A stretch of DNA of 64,000 bases from Stictocephala bisonia (Eukaryota; Arthropoda; Insecta; Hemiptera; Membracidae), in NCBI GenBank assembly GCA_035578905.1, contig JAQJVL010000304.1:864501-928500 (forward strand). The letters run 5' to 3'. Below are positions 10,128 to 20,689 of this stretch, piece by piece. Below the pieces are notes generated by a model, which saw only the letters and a program-made list of their open reading frames with translations, was not told the DNA's origin and did not search any database. Every line of letters begins with the position of its first letter. The first letter of the stretch is position 1. The position numbers and the translations under genes were made by a program.

Positions 10128-12506
10128 ATGTCTTCGAGTACTAATTTAAAGTGTGAATTATGTGATAGGCCATTTAATAGGCGTTTTAATTTAAAACGCC
10201 ACTGGAACAATGTACACAGTGAGTATGAATTTACAGGCTTTGATAATGCACGCATAGTTTCACTAAAATGTTCATCATGTAATTCCTCGCTAAATAATTT
10301 CCATCAATTTAAAGAGCATCAGGAGAAAGAGCATAACATATGTATTAGAAATGAACAGATAGATTTTAAATGTATTGAAGATTTCAAGAACTGGAAAATA
10401 CAAGTTGAGGAGCAAGATGTTGTCTCATTTGTAAAAAATAGAGCAGGTAAAACTTACCCTGACAGAAAGGTTGAATATTTACAGTGCAACCGTTCTGGAT
10501 TTTATGAAAATAAAATTGTTTCTCCCAAAAAAAGGAAAAGGGAAATTAAACTCAAAGGCTCAGCAAAAATAAATGCGTATTGTCCTGCTAGGATTAAAAC
10601 AATGCTTTTCAATGATGGTACAGTAAAAATTGAGTACTGTAGCACTCATATTGGACACAAAAAGGAACTGGCTCATATTACCCTGTCAGCTGAAAACAGA
10701 AGCCAGATTGCAGCAAAATTAGCGTCAAAAGTACCATTTGACGTAATTCTAGATGATGTACAGGGAACTGTTGAACCGAATGTAGGTTTAAAAAGAAAAC
10801 ATTTACTCACTAAACAAGATTTGAGGAATATTGTTAGAGAATATTCATTAGATAGTGAATGCATTCGACACTCAGATGATGCTGAAAGTGTTGAAGCTTG
10901 GGTAAAGAAAGAGAAAGCAAGTACGGATAACTGTGTTATTTTATTTAAACCAGTTGGTATTGATTTACCAGAATATCCACAGTTACAAACAGAAGATTTT
11001 TTGCTGGGTATTATGACAGAAGCACAAGCCGAAATGATAAAAAAATATGGCAGTGATTGTGTTTGTCTTGATTCAACCCATGGAACTAATGCCTATAAGT
11101 TTGAGATGACAACATTACTCGTATTAGATGATATGCGGCAAGGATTTCCATGTTCTTTCTTTTTTTCTAGCCGAAGTGACCATGTAGCCATTGAAGTGTT
11201 TTTGGAAGCCGTTAAAGAAAAAGTTGGACTTATAAAATGTAAAACTTTCATGACTGACATGGCTGAAAATTTTTATAATGGTTGGAAAAATGTTATGGGT
11301 GAATCAGATCATAGGTTATTTTGTAGTTGGCACGTCCAAAGAGCGTGGAGAAAAAGAATAAATCAAATAAAAAATTCTGACAAGCGTAAAGAAACATCAA
11401 GTAAGATTTATGCTCTTCTCAATGAATTAGATGAAAAAGCATTTTATCTTATGCTTCCTGTTATTGTGAAGAGTCTTTGTCAAGATCCAGAAACCAATGA
11501 ATTTGGAAATTATTTTCAAACTAATTATGTGTCAAATCACAAATCGTGGGCATACTGTTTTAGGAAGAATACAGGGATAAATACCAACATGCATCTAGAA
11601 AGGCTCCATGGCATACTGAAACATTTATATCTAAGAGGTAAAGTGGCTAAGAGATTAGACTTAACAATTCATGCTGTCCTTCGATTACTTAAACGTAAGC
11701 TATTTGACCGACTTCTTGTTCTAGAGAAAGGAAAACTGACAAGTAAGTTAAGAAATGTAAGAGACAGGCACAAAAAATCCCTGGAGTTACAAGATGAAAA
11801 TGTTATTCAGATATCTCATGATTCATGGGATGTATTTTCACCCTCTAATTTTGAAATGTATTCAGTAACACTCACAAATACATCATGCAAATGTCTTTTA
11901 GTTTGTGAGTACTGTAGAGCTTGCATTCATAAATTCTGTTGCACATGTATTGATGCAAGTATAAAGTGGAATATGTGCAAGCACATACATTTAGTTTGTC
12001 AAACCCTGAAAAACAGAGAAAGCAAACCTAGCACCAGTAGCAATGAAGATTATGTTAATGCTATACATAATGAAACGCTTAATCTAGTAATTGATGAAGA
12101 AAAAGAACAGAATGAAAAAATGGCCATTTTAAAAAGTGTGTGTACAGATACTCTGGACAAATCAGAAAACATAGAATTATTAAAAAAAGACATAGCTGAT
12201 GAATTTTTGTCTATTGTAAATAATGTTAAATCTGTAAAAGAGTTACAAGTAATCAAACAAATGGTAAAGGGGTTAAAACCTCAAGTAGAAGCAGTTGGGA
12301 TAGGAAGTAATAGACCTAGTCCAAGGGTAATTGGGTTTCCTCCAAACCGAGAAAAAATTGATACAAGAAAGAAAATTGATCCACAAAGGCGATTTCTAAT
12401 TAAAAAGAAAAAGAAAATTAGAACAGATATGAGATTGATAAAGGAAGATGCTCATAAAATAAGAATCAGTGCTATATTAGAGAGTAAAGAACACAATAAA
12501 GTATAA
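10128..12506 (+). CDS. MULE transposase with C2H2 fingers and SWIM domain
   Basis: A 792-residue protein predicted to cut and join the terminal repeats of its own element in the nucleus. Domains in order: two C2H2 fingers (C9, C12, H25, H30; C48, C51, H64, H69), both C-x2-C-x12-H-x4-H; a FAR1/FLYWCH-like segment (C120, C152, H174, H177); the MULE RNase H-like core with likely catalytic D315 (CLDSTHGTN), D377 (FMTDMAENF) and E491 (MHLERLHG), plus the CxWH motif C399-W401-H402; a SWIM finger (C605, C607, C617, H619); and a lysine/arginine-rich C-terminus (about 754-765) that could be a nuclear signal. The start is the first ATG in an open frame, directly after the 105-bp repeats, with the context gagccATGT. 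There are no stops or frameshifts. An AATAAA overlaps the last codons (12495-12500), so the 3' UTR could be very short. Family assignment is firm; activity is inference. Confidence 0.93.
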   Translation: MSSSTNLKCELCDRPFNRRFNLKRHWNNVHSEYEFTGFDNARIVSLKCSSCNSSLNNFHQFKEHQEKEHNICIRNEQIDFKCIEDFKNWKIQVEEQDVVSFVKNRAGKTYPDRKVEYLQCNRSGFYENKIVSPKKRKREIKLKGSAKINAYCPARIKTMLFNDGTVKIEYCSTHIGHKKELAHITLSAENRSQIAAKLASKVPFDVILDDVQGTVEPNVGLKRKHLLTKQDLRNIVREYSLDSECIRHSDDAESVEAWVKKEKASTDNCVILFKPVGIDLPEYPQLQTEDFLLGIMTEAQAEMIKKYGSDCVCLDSTHGTNAYKFEMTTLLVLDDMRQGFPCSFFFSSRSDHVAIEVFLEAVKEKVGLIKCKTFMTDMAENFYNGWKNVMGESDHRLFCSWHVQRAWRKRINQIKNSDKRKETSSKIYALLNELDEKAFYLMLPVIVKSLCQDPETNEFGNYFQTNYVSNHKSWAYCFRKNTGINTNMHLERLHGILKHLYLRGKVAKRLDLTIHAVLRLLKRKLFDRLLVLEKGKLTSKLRNVRDRHKKSLELQDENVIQISHDSWDVFSPSNFEMYSVTLTNTSCKCLLVCEYCRACIHKFCCTCIDASIKWNMCKHIHLVCQTLKNRESKPSTSSNEDYVNAIHNETLNLVIDEEKEQNEKMAILKSVCTDTLDKSENIELLKKDIADEFLSIVNNVKSVKELQVIKQMVKGLKPQVEAVGIGSNRPSPRVIGFPPNREKIDTRKKIDPQRRFLIKKKKKIRTDMRLIKEDAHKIRISAILESKEHNKV

Positions 12507-12864
12507 AAACCTACTTATTACTGCTTGCATTATTATTATTATTGCATTTTGGCGAAGCCTGGAACAACTTGCTTATGGTTAAATCAATCATTTTATGGTG
12601 AGTACGAATATGAATTTCTTTTTCTCTTCTTAGATCTTAGTGCTTTAATGTTTGAATTGTTCATTTATCAACCCTTACAGACTTCATTTATACAGTAATC
12701 AAATTTTACAATTATTTAATTTACATTAAAAAAAATAATAAACTTCATAGAAAATTCTATGCCTGAGGCAGTCAAGGTAAACTTTTACTGAGATGTAGGC
12801 CTACTAAATATTACATTTATGTGTAAAATAATACTTAAACAAAGCAATATTAAACTGACAGTTT
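12507..12864. other. MULE 3' non-coding segment
   Basis: A+T-rich, with no reading frame. A GTGAGT at 12598 followed 30 bases later by a pyrimidine tract and TTAG at about 12633 mimics a tiny intron, but it is too short to trust. This piece links the transposase gene to the long inverted repeat. Confidence 0.4.
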
Positions 12865-13635
12865 ATTCCAATTTTCAACAAAAAATATTACTATTATAAA
12901 CATTTAATTTAAATAAGATTGTTATTTAGGCCATAGGCTATGTGTATTATGAATACATTTTAAGTCCTTTGGATATTTTAAAATTATTTAATAAAAACTA
13001 TGGGGAAAATTATAGGAAGCTACTCAAGACCTTAGTGCATTCACTTTTTGTTTAAAATTAAAATGTTATTTTCCTAAATATTTTGTTAAAGCAACATTTA
13101 TTTTATTTCATATTTCTCATATTAAAACAAACAACACAAATTTTATCCCAATGATAATATGTATAATAATGATTCAACTATGTAATGTAAATCTTTATAT
13201 AAGACATTAGTAATTTATTTAATGCCTAACAACTGATTTAGTTTTGTTAGGCAGAACTAACAATGTAACAAAAGAATTAGTTAATTGTTGGGGATAAATA
13301 AATCACTAATGTCTTATCTAAAGATATATATTACATATTTTAATCATAATTATACATATTATAATTTGAATCATATTTTTATTATTCTTTTAAAATAAGA
13401 AATAGAAATAAAGTAAATGTCACTTTAAGCAAAATATTTAGGAAAATCACCTTAATTTTAAACATAAAGTGAGACAGTCTTGAGTAGGTCTCCTATAATT
13501 TGCTTCATAATTTTTATTAAATAATTTCAAGACAGCCAAAGGAATTAAAATGTATTCATAATATAAATAGTCTATATAAAAATCTTATTTGAAATGAAAT
13601 AAATAGTATTTAGTTTTTGTAAACAAATGGACTAA
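12865..13635. repeat. Long imperfect inverted repeat inside the MULE tail
   Basis: Left arm about 12865-13249, right arm about 13266-13635, loop 13250-13265. The tip pairs TTTTGTTA (13242-13249) with TAACAAAA (13266-13273). Long blocks match in reverse complement, for example 'aagacattagtaatttattt' (13201-13220) with 13295-13315, and 'atgaatacattttaa' (12949-12963) with 13547-13560. I estimate 75 to 80 percent arm identity by eye. It may be a nested foldback/MITE insertion or an inverted duplication within the MULE. A transcript reading through would fold into a long hairpin. Confidence 0.85.
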
Positions 13636-14043
13636 ACTACATGATAAGCCTAGTAATCAATCCTACCATAGCTCAAGTAAGTAGACTGGTTTGGTTTAAA
13701 GGTTTGGTCTGAGGCTCAACTAATCAACCTTGTGTGATTTAATTGACCTGTATATTTCTTATCATTTCACAAATTAAAGTGAATGCACAGTTTATTCCTC
13801 AAAAACTTTAAAATGTATCATTTATTAGAAATGAAAATGGTGTAGAATAAAACATTCATTCATAAAATAATGTTTAAAGCAAAAACTAAATGTATTCATA
13901 TGTGTACTTTTATAGTTTTATTTAAAAAAGTTGATGTAAGAGAGTACGATACTTGTTTGTATAGAAATTGAGGTTATGTTTATGACAACGACAACTGTCA
14001 ACACGCACCACTCACTAGCCTGTGGCTCTGTAAGAAATTGCTC

Positions 14044-14089
14044 TGCGCATGCGCGAGTTTGCGGAGCAGAGCTGTGTAGAACGTCAAGT
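14044..14089 (-). repeat. MULE right terminal inverted repeat
   Basis: Reverse complement of the left end with 41 of 46 matches. It contains TGCGCATGCGCG at 14044-14055, a perfect fit to the NRF-1 consensus YGCGCAYGCGCR. Confidence 0.95.
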
Positions 14090-14098
14090 TTGTTTGAG
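14090..14098. repeat. Right target-site duplication of the MULE
   Basis: TTGTTTGAG, identical to 9408-9416. Confidence 0.95.
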
Positions 14099-15102
14099 TG
14101 GTGCGTCTGCTCATGAGGGTTGCGTCTGCTTAACAATTTACTGAAAGACTGAACTCAAGTTAGCTATTCAGTTATTGAACAGACGGACTTGTTACTTGAA
14201 GGAACTTGGACAGGAACTTCCATTATAATGTATGGGCTTATCATACCCATTGTGACTGATAGTAAAACTCATCTGGATGGTGTACTTAGGACGAGAAGGC
14301 AATGAAGGTGGAGGGAGGTTGGAAAGGGAAAGAATGTAATGAAGAGTGTCGTTTAGGGTAGTTGAATGAGGAGTAAGCCATAAAAGTCCGGTAACGAGCA
14401 GGTGTCAATAGAATACTGAATGTTTTTTTCAATGGCGAATTGTTGAGGGAGTAAGTAAACATTAGGAAGTGACTTTATATTGTTATAGAAGTTTAATGAT
14501 AGTTGGCAATATCATAAACTGTGTCGATGTGTATATTATCAATACGATATTTTAATTCCGCTTAAGATTATTTTCTACTAGTATTATGAACTGTATGATC
14601 TATTAAAATCAGAATAGGTGTCATTTTCTAACATCCATATTACAATAATATTCGATATATAAAACTATTATATTTTTATAATCTATTTCTAGGTTCGTTA
14701 ATATCGCTCATCTTTCATGCTTCATCTTCAATAAATTAATTGCCCTAGTTTATTATATCCTTAGAGAAAAAGTAATATAAGTTTACAGGAATTAAATTAA
14801 GATATAATAAAAATAAATAAATATAAATAATATTTTTATACTTATAAGTTAAATAAAGAAGTATCGATCGATTATTTATAATTAATCATATTCAAATCGT
14901 TGATTTAAATGGAACAAAATTACTACAAAGTTTTAGTCCTGGTAAATTTTAGTTAGATTTTAGTGCCAATACATTTTGTTACAATTAAAATGTTGTCATT
15001 GAGGAAATATATATTCATATTCAACTTTAATTACTCTACTTTCAATTTTACTAATGTCCTTTTAGGGCTAAAATCTTGCTAGTTTAATTGGTTTAATTTA
15101 AT
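14099..15102. other. Non-coding right flank of the MULE
   Basis: A relatively G-rich segment (about 14250-14420) without a usable reading frame, followed by A+T-rich sequence. Nothing recognisable. Confidence 0.35.
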
Positions 15103-15378
15103 TGGTCAGTAGCTTAGTTGGTTCAATCTCAGCTTCATGTGCTAAAGGTTCTCAGTTCGATTCCAATCAGAGTCAATACATTTTGAGAAGGATCAGCTGA
15201 TAACCACCGGCTGTTCATTTGTCATTGAGCTATTAATTAATGACACTTTCTATGGAATAGTCGACCTGAGTTTGTAACTATGACTACATTCACTCATCTA
15301 CATTCATCACACTCATTCGAATTCCACTATCGCCCACATCTTGACGATTGGCGTCTTAAGAATAAATAAATAAAAAAA
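15103..15378 (+). repeat. tRNA-derived SINE, best-preserved copy
   Basis: The head has an A-box-like TAGCTTAGTTGG and a B-box-like GGTTCTCAGTTCGATTCC in the right order and spacing for a pol III promoter. The body follows with 'gatcagctgataaccacc' and 'ttgtcattgagctattaatt'. The 3' end is an (aataaata) tail. Copies of the same body lie at 686-872 (+), 36800-37045 (-) and 61525-61750 (-), so it is an interspersed family and not a functional tRNA gene. Confidence 0.85.
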
Positions 15379-16021
15379 TTAATAAAACTAGGATAAACTA
15401 ATTCGTTAAATAATGTTTTAACGTGTTTTTTGTTTTTTATTGTACTCATAAATAATACTAAAACATTGTTTAAGACATAAAAGTGGACACTCTGACTGCG
15501 ACTTCATGATATCTCACACAAGGGACAGTGTGTACGCTTGCATCTAATTTGCTTACATCGTCATTACTATATAACGTACAAAATTAAAAAATAAAAATAA
15601 ATATTCACCTCCGTAAATTCATTTTTTACTTTAACGAGCATTTAATATGATTTACTGGATTTTATCTAGAATAAAGTCAGTATTACAGCACAGAATATAT
15701 ACCACTTTAAAGCTTCAAATTTAAAATATTTTATAGTCCTGATTTGTTATGAAACTAAATTTCGGTATATACTTTATATATTTAAACAATCCCTTTGATT
15801 GGCTCAAAATAAAACATTCCAAATTTTTTGTTCATTCAATTTCAAGAAGTTATAGTGTAATATGGCTATTAGTCTATTCGCTGTTTAAATAAAACTCTTT
15901 GCTGCATTATAAAGAGTTTGACACACTCATTTTATTAAATAAGTGTTATTTAAGTTTACTAGCCAGTTCAATTGGATCTGTATGCCTGAGCGTAAATTTT
16001 ATTCAAAGAGTGACTTACAGA
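15379..16021. other. AT-rich non-coding stretch
   Basis: No gene or clear repeat seen. Confidence 0.4.
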
Positions 16022-16100
16022 CTGTTCAGTTGACACTTAAACCTTGGACCTTGCATTTCGCAGTCCGAAACTCTAGTTACTGAGCAACTCCAGCGAGGCC
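16022..16100 (-). repeat. tRNA-like SINE head
   Basis: On the minus strand the order is GTTGCTCAGTAAC (A-box-like), then AAGGTTTAAGTG (B-box-like), with spacing similar to a tRNA. It is GC-richer than its surroundings and lacks a closed acceptor stem. Probably the decayed head of a SINE family different from the one at 15103. Weak. Confidence 0.35.
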
Positions 16101-16354
16101 TATAAACAAATTCTTCTCTTTGCCAAAAAAATAACATGATCAACTGAAAGTTGTAGTATAAGAGGTCTATAATAAGTATAATATCCTGCATAGCCTTGAT
16201 CTTTCCTGATAAGAGTACAATAATGTGTAACCCTTATTTAAATAATTAACAGTTATATTGAAGTCTCTAGAAAGTGTATAGGAAAATGAAATATTATTAA
16301 TAGAATAGTTTTAACACATTTCTTCATAATTTGTTCAAAATTGTATAACCTATA

Positions 16355-16392
16355 TGTACCTGAAGATGACTTCATAGAAGTTGAAATGTACA
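16355..16392 (+). other. Small hairpin motif with CTGAAGA ... GAAA core
   Basis: CTGAAGA is followed by a stem ACTTC-ata-GAAGT and then TGAAATGTAC. Outer TGTAC/GTACA pair with each other. A related arrangement occurs on the minus strand at 35061-35095. Similar sequences mark the ends of some retroelements, and the layout loosely recalls a hammerhead core but differs at a conserved position (CTGAAGA, not CTGATGA). Confidence 0.35.
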
Positions 16393-16839
16393 TCATAAAA
16401 CAAATTATAAAGAACTGTGTTAAAGTAATTCTATTAACAAAATTTAATTTTAAATAATTAATATTTTAGTGACACTTAATTTCAGCAACCACTTTCCTTT
16501 TGCTGAATAATATAATGTTAAATAAATAAGAAATGTAAAGAATGTCTTTAAAACTACTTTTACTTATCTTATTGATATTGTTATAATCTTAAATTTTGAA
16601 TAATTATTAATTGTTGAAACAATATAACTGACAAAATTAACATTATTTTAAGGCATCTTATTCTTTTGATAGATATATTTCTTAACATAACTCAATTTTC
16701 TTATACATGGGGCGTCTTTAAAATGTCACATGCTGACTAGATCATGTTTAATAAATACAAATTAATAAAATTTTTTTGTTAAGTTACTGCTCAATAAAAT
16801 GTTATGCCTATTTTAACACATTATTTATATATTATTTAT

Positions 16840-16877
<38 letters not shown>

Positions 16878-17146
16878 TAAAATAACAGGAGTGAAGAAGG
16901 TTAGTGTTTTCACTCCCGTTAAAAAACTTTTGCAAGAAACGTGAGAAAACATATCGATGCTTTCGTGACTCGACATTAAATTAACATTTTGTAGCTATTT
17001 TATGTCGTGACATAATCTCGACTTATGAGTCGTACCCATATTTACTTTATCATAAACTGAGCTCATGTATCTGTCACCTGTGTTTGTTTCAATTATACAG
17101 CATAATATGAGTCGGAAGTTTTTAAATAGCAGCTTTCTTAATATCG
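16393..17146. other. AT-rich stretch with an (AT)n microsatellite
   Basis: An uninterrupted AT dinucleotide run lies at about 16842-16873. No gene is seen. Confidence 0.5.
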
Positions 17147-17326
17147 TTACAAGCCTGGAATCTCAAATACATTAAAGACAATTTTTGCGCTCCATAGGCG
17201 AACTGAGTCCGACATCGCTATTTTCCCGTTCCACTCCATAGGCGGACTCAGTCTGACATTGGTTATCGATCTTTTATTTGATTTCCAGTTCGTTCCAGAT
17301 TTGTTTAAAGTTTCCGTAGTTGCCAT
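17147..17326 (-). CDS. Doubtful short open frame in a GC-richer islet
   Basis: On the minus strand an ATG at 17324-17326 opens 59 codons ending in TAA. The product is not recognised. The frame spans a diverged 44-bp duplication on the plus strand (ctccataggcg at about 17190 and 17234), which produces two related peptide segments. The islet, including 17400-17470, has more CpG than its neighbours, which is why I list it as a possible first exon. Codon content does not prove coding, and a decayed repeat is equally likely. Confidence 0.15.
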   Translation of the reverse strand: MATTETLNKSGTNWKSNKRSITNVRLSPPMEWNGKIAMSDSVRLWSAKIVFNVFEIPGL

Positions 17327-17353
17327 AGAAATATTACTTGTATTTTGAGTCAC

Positions 17354-18121
17354 TCAGTGTTCGATTTGAAATTTATAGTATTTTTTTCGTTTTACAACTT
17401 ATCAGCTTTAGTCAGCTCCAGCTGTCGTCTTCACATTGAACGTGCACTGTTGTGCGTTTAGGGTGTGTTTGTAAACAGTATTTACATTGTTTTTATTTTA
17501 ATATTATGGTAATAATATTTTTTAAAATGATAATTTGGTAAAGTGAAAACGCGTTGTAATGTTTTATAAAGTAGCATATGGAAATTATGATATGTTTTAG
17601 AAATCAAACAAAATGTTTGTTTTTTTCTGTCTAGAATTAAATGCTTGTTTTAATGATGTTCATGCCAAATTAAACAAAAATTTATGCTAAAATGTAATCA
17701 AATATCAGCATTTTTTATACTTTTAAAAATATTTTTATTTATATTTTTATATCAGAGTAAAATAAATATAAATTACAAATAAATTAAATTACAATGTTCA
17801 CCAGGTTATACTAAATAATTTGGTATATAACACTTAGTACTTGTTTACATAATAGGTTAGGTAGCTATATATAAAAAACATATGCATAATTGGAAATAAA
17901 TAAAATAATGATCTGGCCGTGTGGAAAAGTAAATGGATTGTGAACAGTTTTACAATGATTTTTCAGTTGAAAATTAAATAAGAAAAATCCCAATTAGTAT
18001 AAAACTATACATTTTTAAAATATCAACAAGTTTAGAATATTTAAACGTTATAAATATTTGATTGTTATATTTTATTAAATAAGACGGTTAATTAAGATGG
18101 AATACTTATGCATGTACATTC

Positions 18122-18207
<86 letters not shown>

Positions 18208-19190
18208 GCACTTACATATAGTTAACATATTTTATATTTCATATTATTCATTTGCAGTTATACATAATTTATTTTTGTCTAAATAAAGCAAATAAGTTCT
18301 ACTAAAGTGCAAAATAATAATCAGTAGAGCAATCGCAAGTGTTATAGGGGTAGTATTGGATTAACTAGTAAACGTGTTATTTCTATCATTTTTTTAAAAC
18401 TACCATAGCAATATCAATGTTTAAAACCATCATATGTAACATTGAGTAATATTTTCAAAGTCTTATTTTTAACATATGATGAACTGGTTTACATTTTTTA
18501 TGATCTAACATATTACCTACACCTTCCTTGTAGTCCTATGTACGTTTTACCTGCCTTACCAAACTAAATACTTCTTACATATGTAATAATATAGTAATAG
18601 TAATAGTAATATGTAACGTGTGCGAACCGACCCATCCAACTTTTATACATTTAAAATCTTATCAATAAACTAAATTAATTAATGTAACTGTTAGACGTTT
18701 ACAAATAAGTATATGTAAATAACCAGAACATAAACAGAATTTATTGATATAAGTATAATATGTTTGTAGACGCATGTGCTTTCAATTGCTTAGTACTTTA
18801 TATTGATAATACATTGAATATAAAATGTGTCTCTCATATATGAGGTTAAGGGTAAGAGAGGACCTAATGGTCCTAACTTTGCCTCACAAAATAAAACTGT
18901 TTGCATTTCATTTAATTTCATATACGTTTTTTATTGCGTATAATGCTTTTATTAAAACCAAAAAATGTAACAATTGGTGAGGTTAGGTCTACAATGTCCT
19001 CTACTTCACATATCCATTATGTTTGATACGAGTTTCTTTTCTTAAACCTATATACGTGTTGCATTAATTCTATTTAACTTTATTGGATTTATATCAAAAT
19101 ATATTCATTAGCTGTAACAAATTATAAGAAACATATGTTATAATGCTCACATAACTCCTTTCCACAGCGTAACTTGCTCCTTCATCTAGG
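17354..19190. other. AT-rich stretch with a long (AT)n microsatellite
   Basis: An AT dinucleotide run of about 37 repeats spans roughly 18127-18203. It is long enough to be polymorphic and hard to assemble. The rest shows no gene or clear repeat. Confidence 0.55.
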
Positions 19191-19225
19191 ATATACATTC
19201 GAAACGACTAAGTTCTAGTTAAACA

Positions 19226-19390
19226 TAACCTCCTGGTACGTTCGAAATAGACCAGAGCGTTAACAATAAAACATAACCTCCTGGAATATTCTTAACATTT
19301 GAAATGGACCAGAGCGTTAACAATAAAACATAACCTCCTGGAATATACTTTACGTTCGAAATGGACCAGAGCGTTAACAATAAAACTTAA
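19226..19390 (+). repeat. 57-bp tandem repeat, about three copies
   Basis: The block 'accagagcgttaacaataaa' followed by 'acataacctcctgg' recurs at 19251, 19308 and 19365, exactly 57 bp apart. The first copy is shortened on its left. Non-coding. Confidence 0.85.
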
Positions 19391-19835
19391 CCAACAGTTG
19401 TTTGTTCTGAAGAGTAAGTCAGTAAATTTGTTTGAGAAGTCTTAAGGAACTTGTAATGGCTTGACAAATAACCTACAGAAAACCATTCCATCAACAAACT
19501 TCATCCCACAACAAACAAACTGTAAACTAATACTTTAAAGTTTGGCACTTAGAGAGTAGCTTGTAGTAGAATTTAAATTAAGTTTAAGACAAAGGAAAAC
19601 TTTTGAAATGTTCAATGTGACCACGAATGATATTATTTCATACATACTCTACAAAGATATTAATTATAAATCTTCCCTATTTTATGAACTATGTTATATT
19701 CTTACATGTTAATATTTTCGTAAATAATGAGTTAAGGTTCTTAGTTTGACGTAGATCAGTTTATATTTCATAAATTGAAACAAATCTGACCAAAAATAAG
19801 AATGTCTCAGTTACTTTACTGAGAATTTATAATAA

Positions 19836-20246
19836 CACCCACCCGCCCAACCAAACACGTACAGTGATATTGACTCACCCTCCAACCCATACACGTACAG
19901 TGGTGTTGAGCCACCCACCCTACCATACACGTACAGTGATGTTGACCCACCCGCCCACCTATACACGTACAGTGGTGTTGACCCACCCATACACGTGCAG
20001 TGGTGATGACCCACCCATCCACCCATACACGTAGTGATGTTGACCCACTCGCCCACCCATACACGTACAATGGTGTTGACCCACCCATACACATACTGTA
20101 CAGTGGTGTTGACCCACCAACCAACCCATACACATACAGTGATTTTGACCTACCCGCCCACCCATACACGTACAGTGATGTTGACCCTCCCGCCCACCCA
20201 TACACGTACAGTGGTGTTGACCCACCCACCCACCCATAATCGTACA
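19836..20246 (-). repeat. 36-bp G4 minisatellite, inverted block
   Basis: The same unit as at 8163-8690 in reverse orientation, so the plus strand is C-rich (cacccacccatacacgtacag). There are about 11 copies, several shortened, with GTTGACC replacing TCATTACC in many, so the block has its own variant. Open frames across it on both strands are artefacts of the repeat. Confidence 0.9.
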
Positions 20247-20689
20247 GTAGTATTTTATATCAGGTTAAAATAAAAACTTAATACAAAATAAAACTCTATT
20301 AAACTCTAATCAAACCACGGGTAGTGGTAAAACAACAATATGATGCAAATTTATAGACGTGTTACAGTTACAAACCTATTTGAGTCTTGTGGAGATAATC
20401 AGCAAACAATTGGTTAAATTAATACATTTCGCAATACTAAACAATATGCTAGAAATATTAAAACATTAACGATTACGACTAAGATAACTGAACATAGGAA
20501 AGCGAGTATAAAGATTCCTAAATTATAAATACGTATATTTTTCACTTTATATCAAGTATATAAACCACTATTATATTATATACGTTTGGTAGTTGGGAAA
20601 TTATTAAAATATTTTTCATTCCGAAGAATCTTGTTCTAACGATGTCAGTTCACTAACAATGTGTTTCTTTAGACTTTTATAGCAATATA
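20247..20689. other. AT-rich non-coding stretch
   Basis: No feature seen. Confidence 0.4.

Larger units (their letters stand above)
9417..14089 (+). mobile_element. Complete Mutator-like DNA transposon (MULE), 4673 bp
   Basis: The element is bounded by 46-bp inverted repeats and a perfect 9-bp target duplication, and carries one intact transposase gene on the plus strand. Internal order: left terminal repeat, about 330 bp of leader, three 105-bp tandem repeats (9791-10111), transposase (10128-12506), an A+T-rich tail with a long inverted repeat (about 12865-13635), right terminal repeat. The identical duplications and uninterrupted gene suggest a young and possibly autonomous copy. The 1.5-kb non-coding tail is long for the gene and may hold a nested insertion. 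Superfamily assignment rests on the transposase motifs plus the 9-bp duplication. Confidence 0.95.

Noticed and set aside
9815..10255. 146-codon minus-strand frame opposite the transposase start
   Set aside because: Generated by the 105-bp tandem repeats (35 codons each). It overlaps the real gene antisense and shows internal repetition only.
12598..12633. Perfect-looking donor (GTGAGT) and acceptor (pyrimidines plus TTAG) after the transposase
   Set aside because: The implied intron is about 36 bp, below any normal spliceosomal size, and it lies outside the open frame.
15103..15180. Possible tRNA gene
   Set aside because: A and B boxes are present but there is no complete cloverleaf. The body and tail are shared by several copies, so it is a SINE. 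The same reasoning applies to 16022, 41200 and 59405-59690.
16357..16385. Active hammerhead ribozyme
   Set aside because: The core reads CTGAAGA rather than CTGATGA, and the outer stems pair with each other, which the hammerhead fold does not allow. Kept only as a repeat motif.
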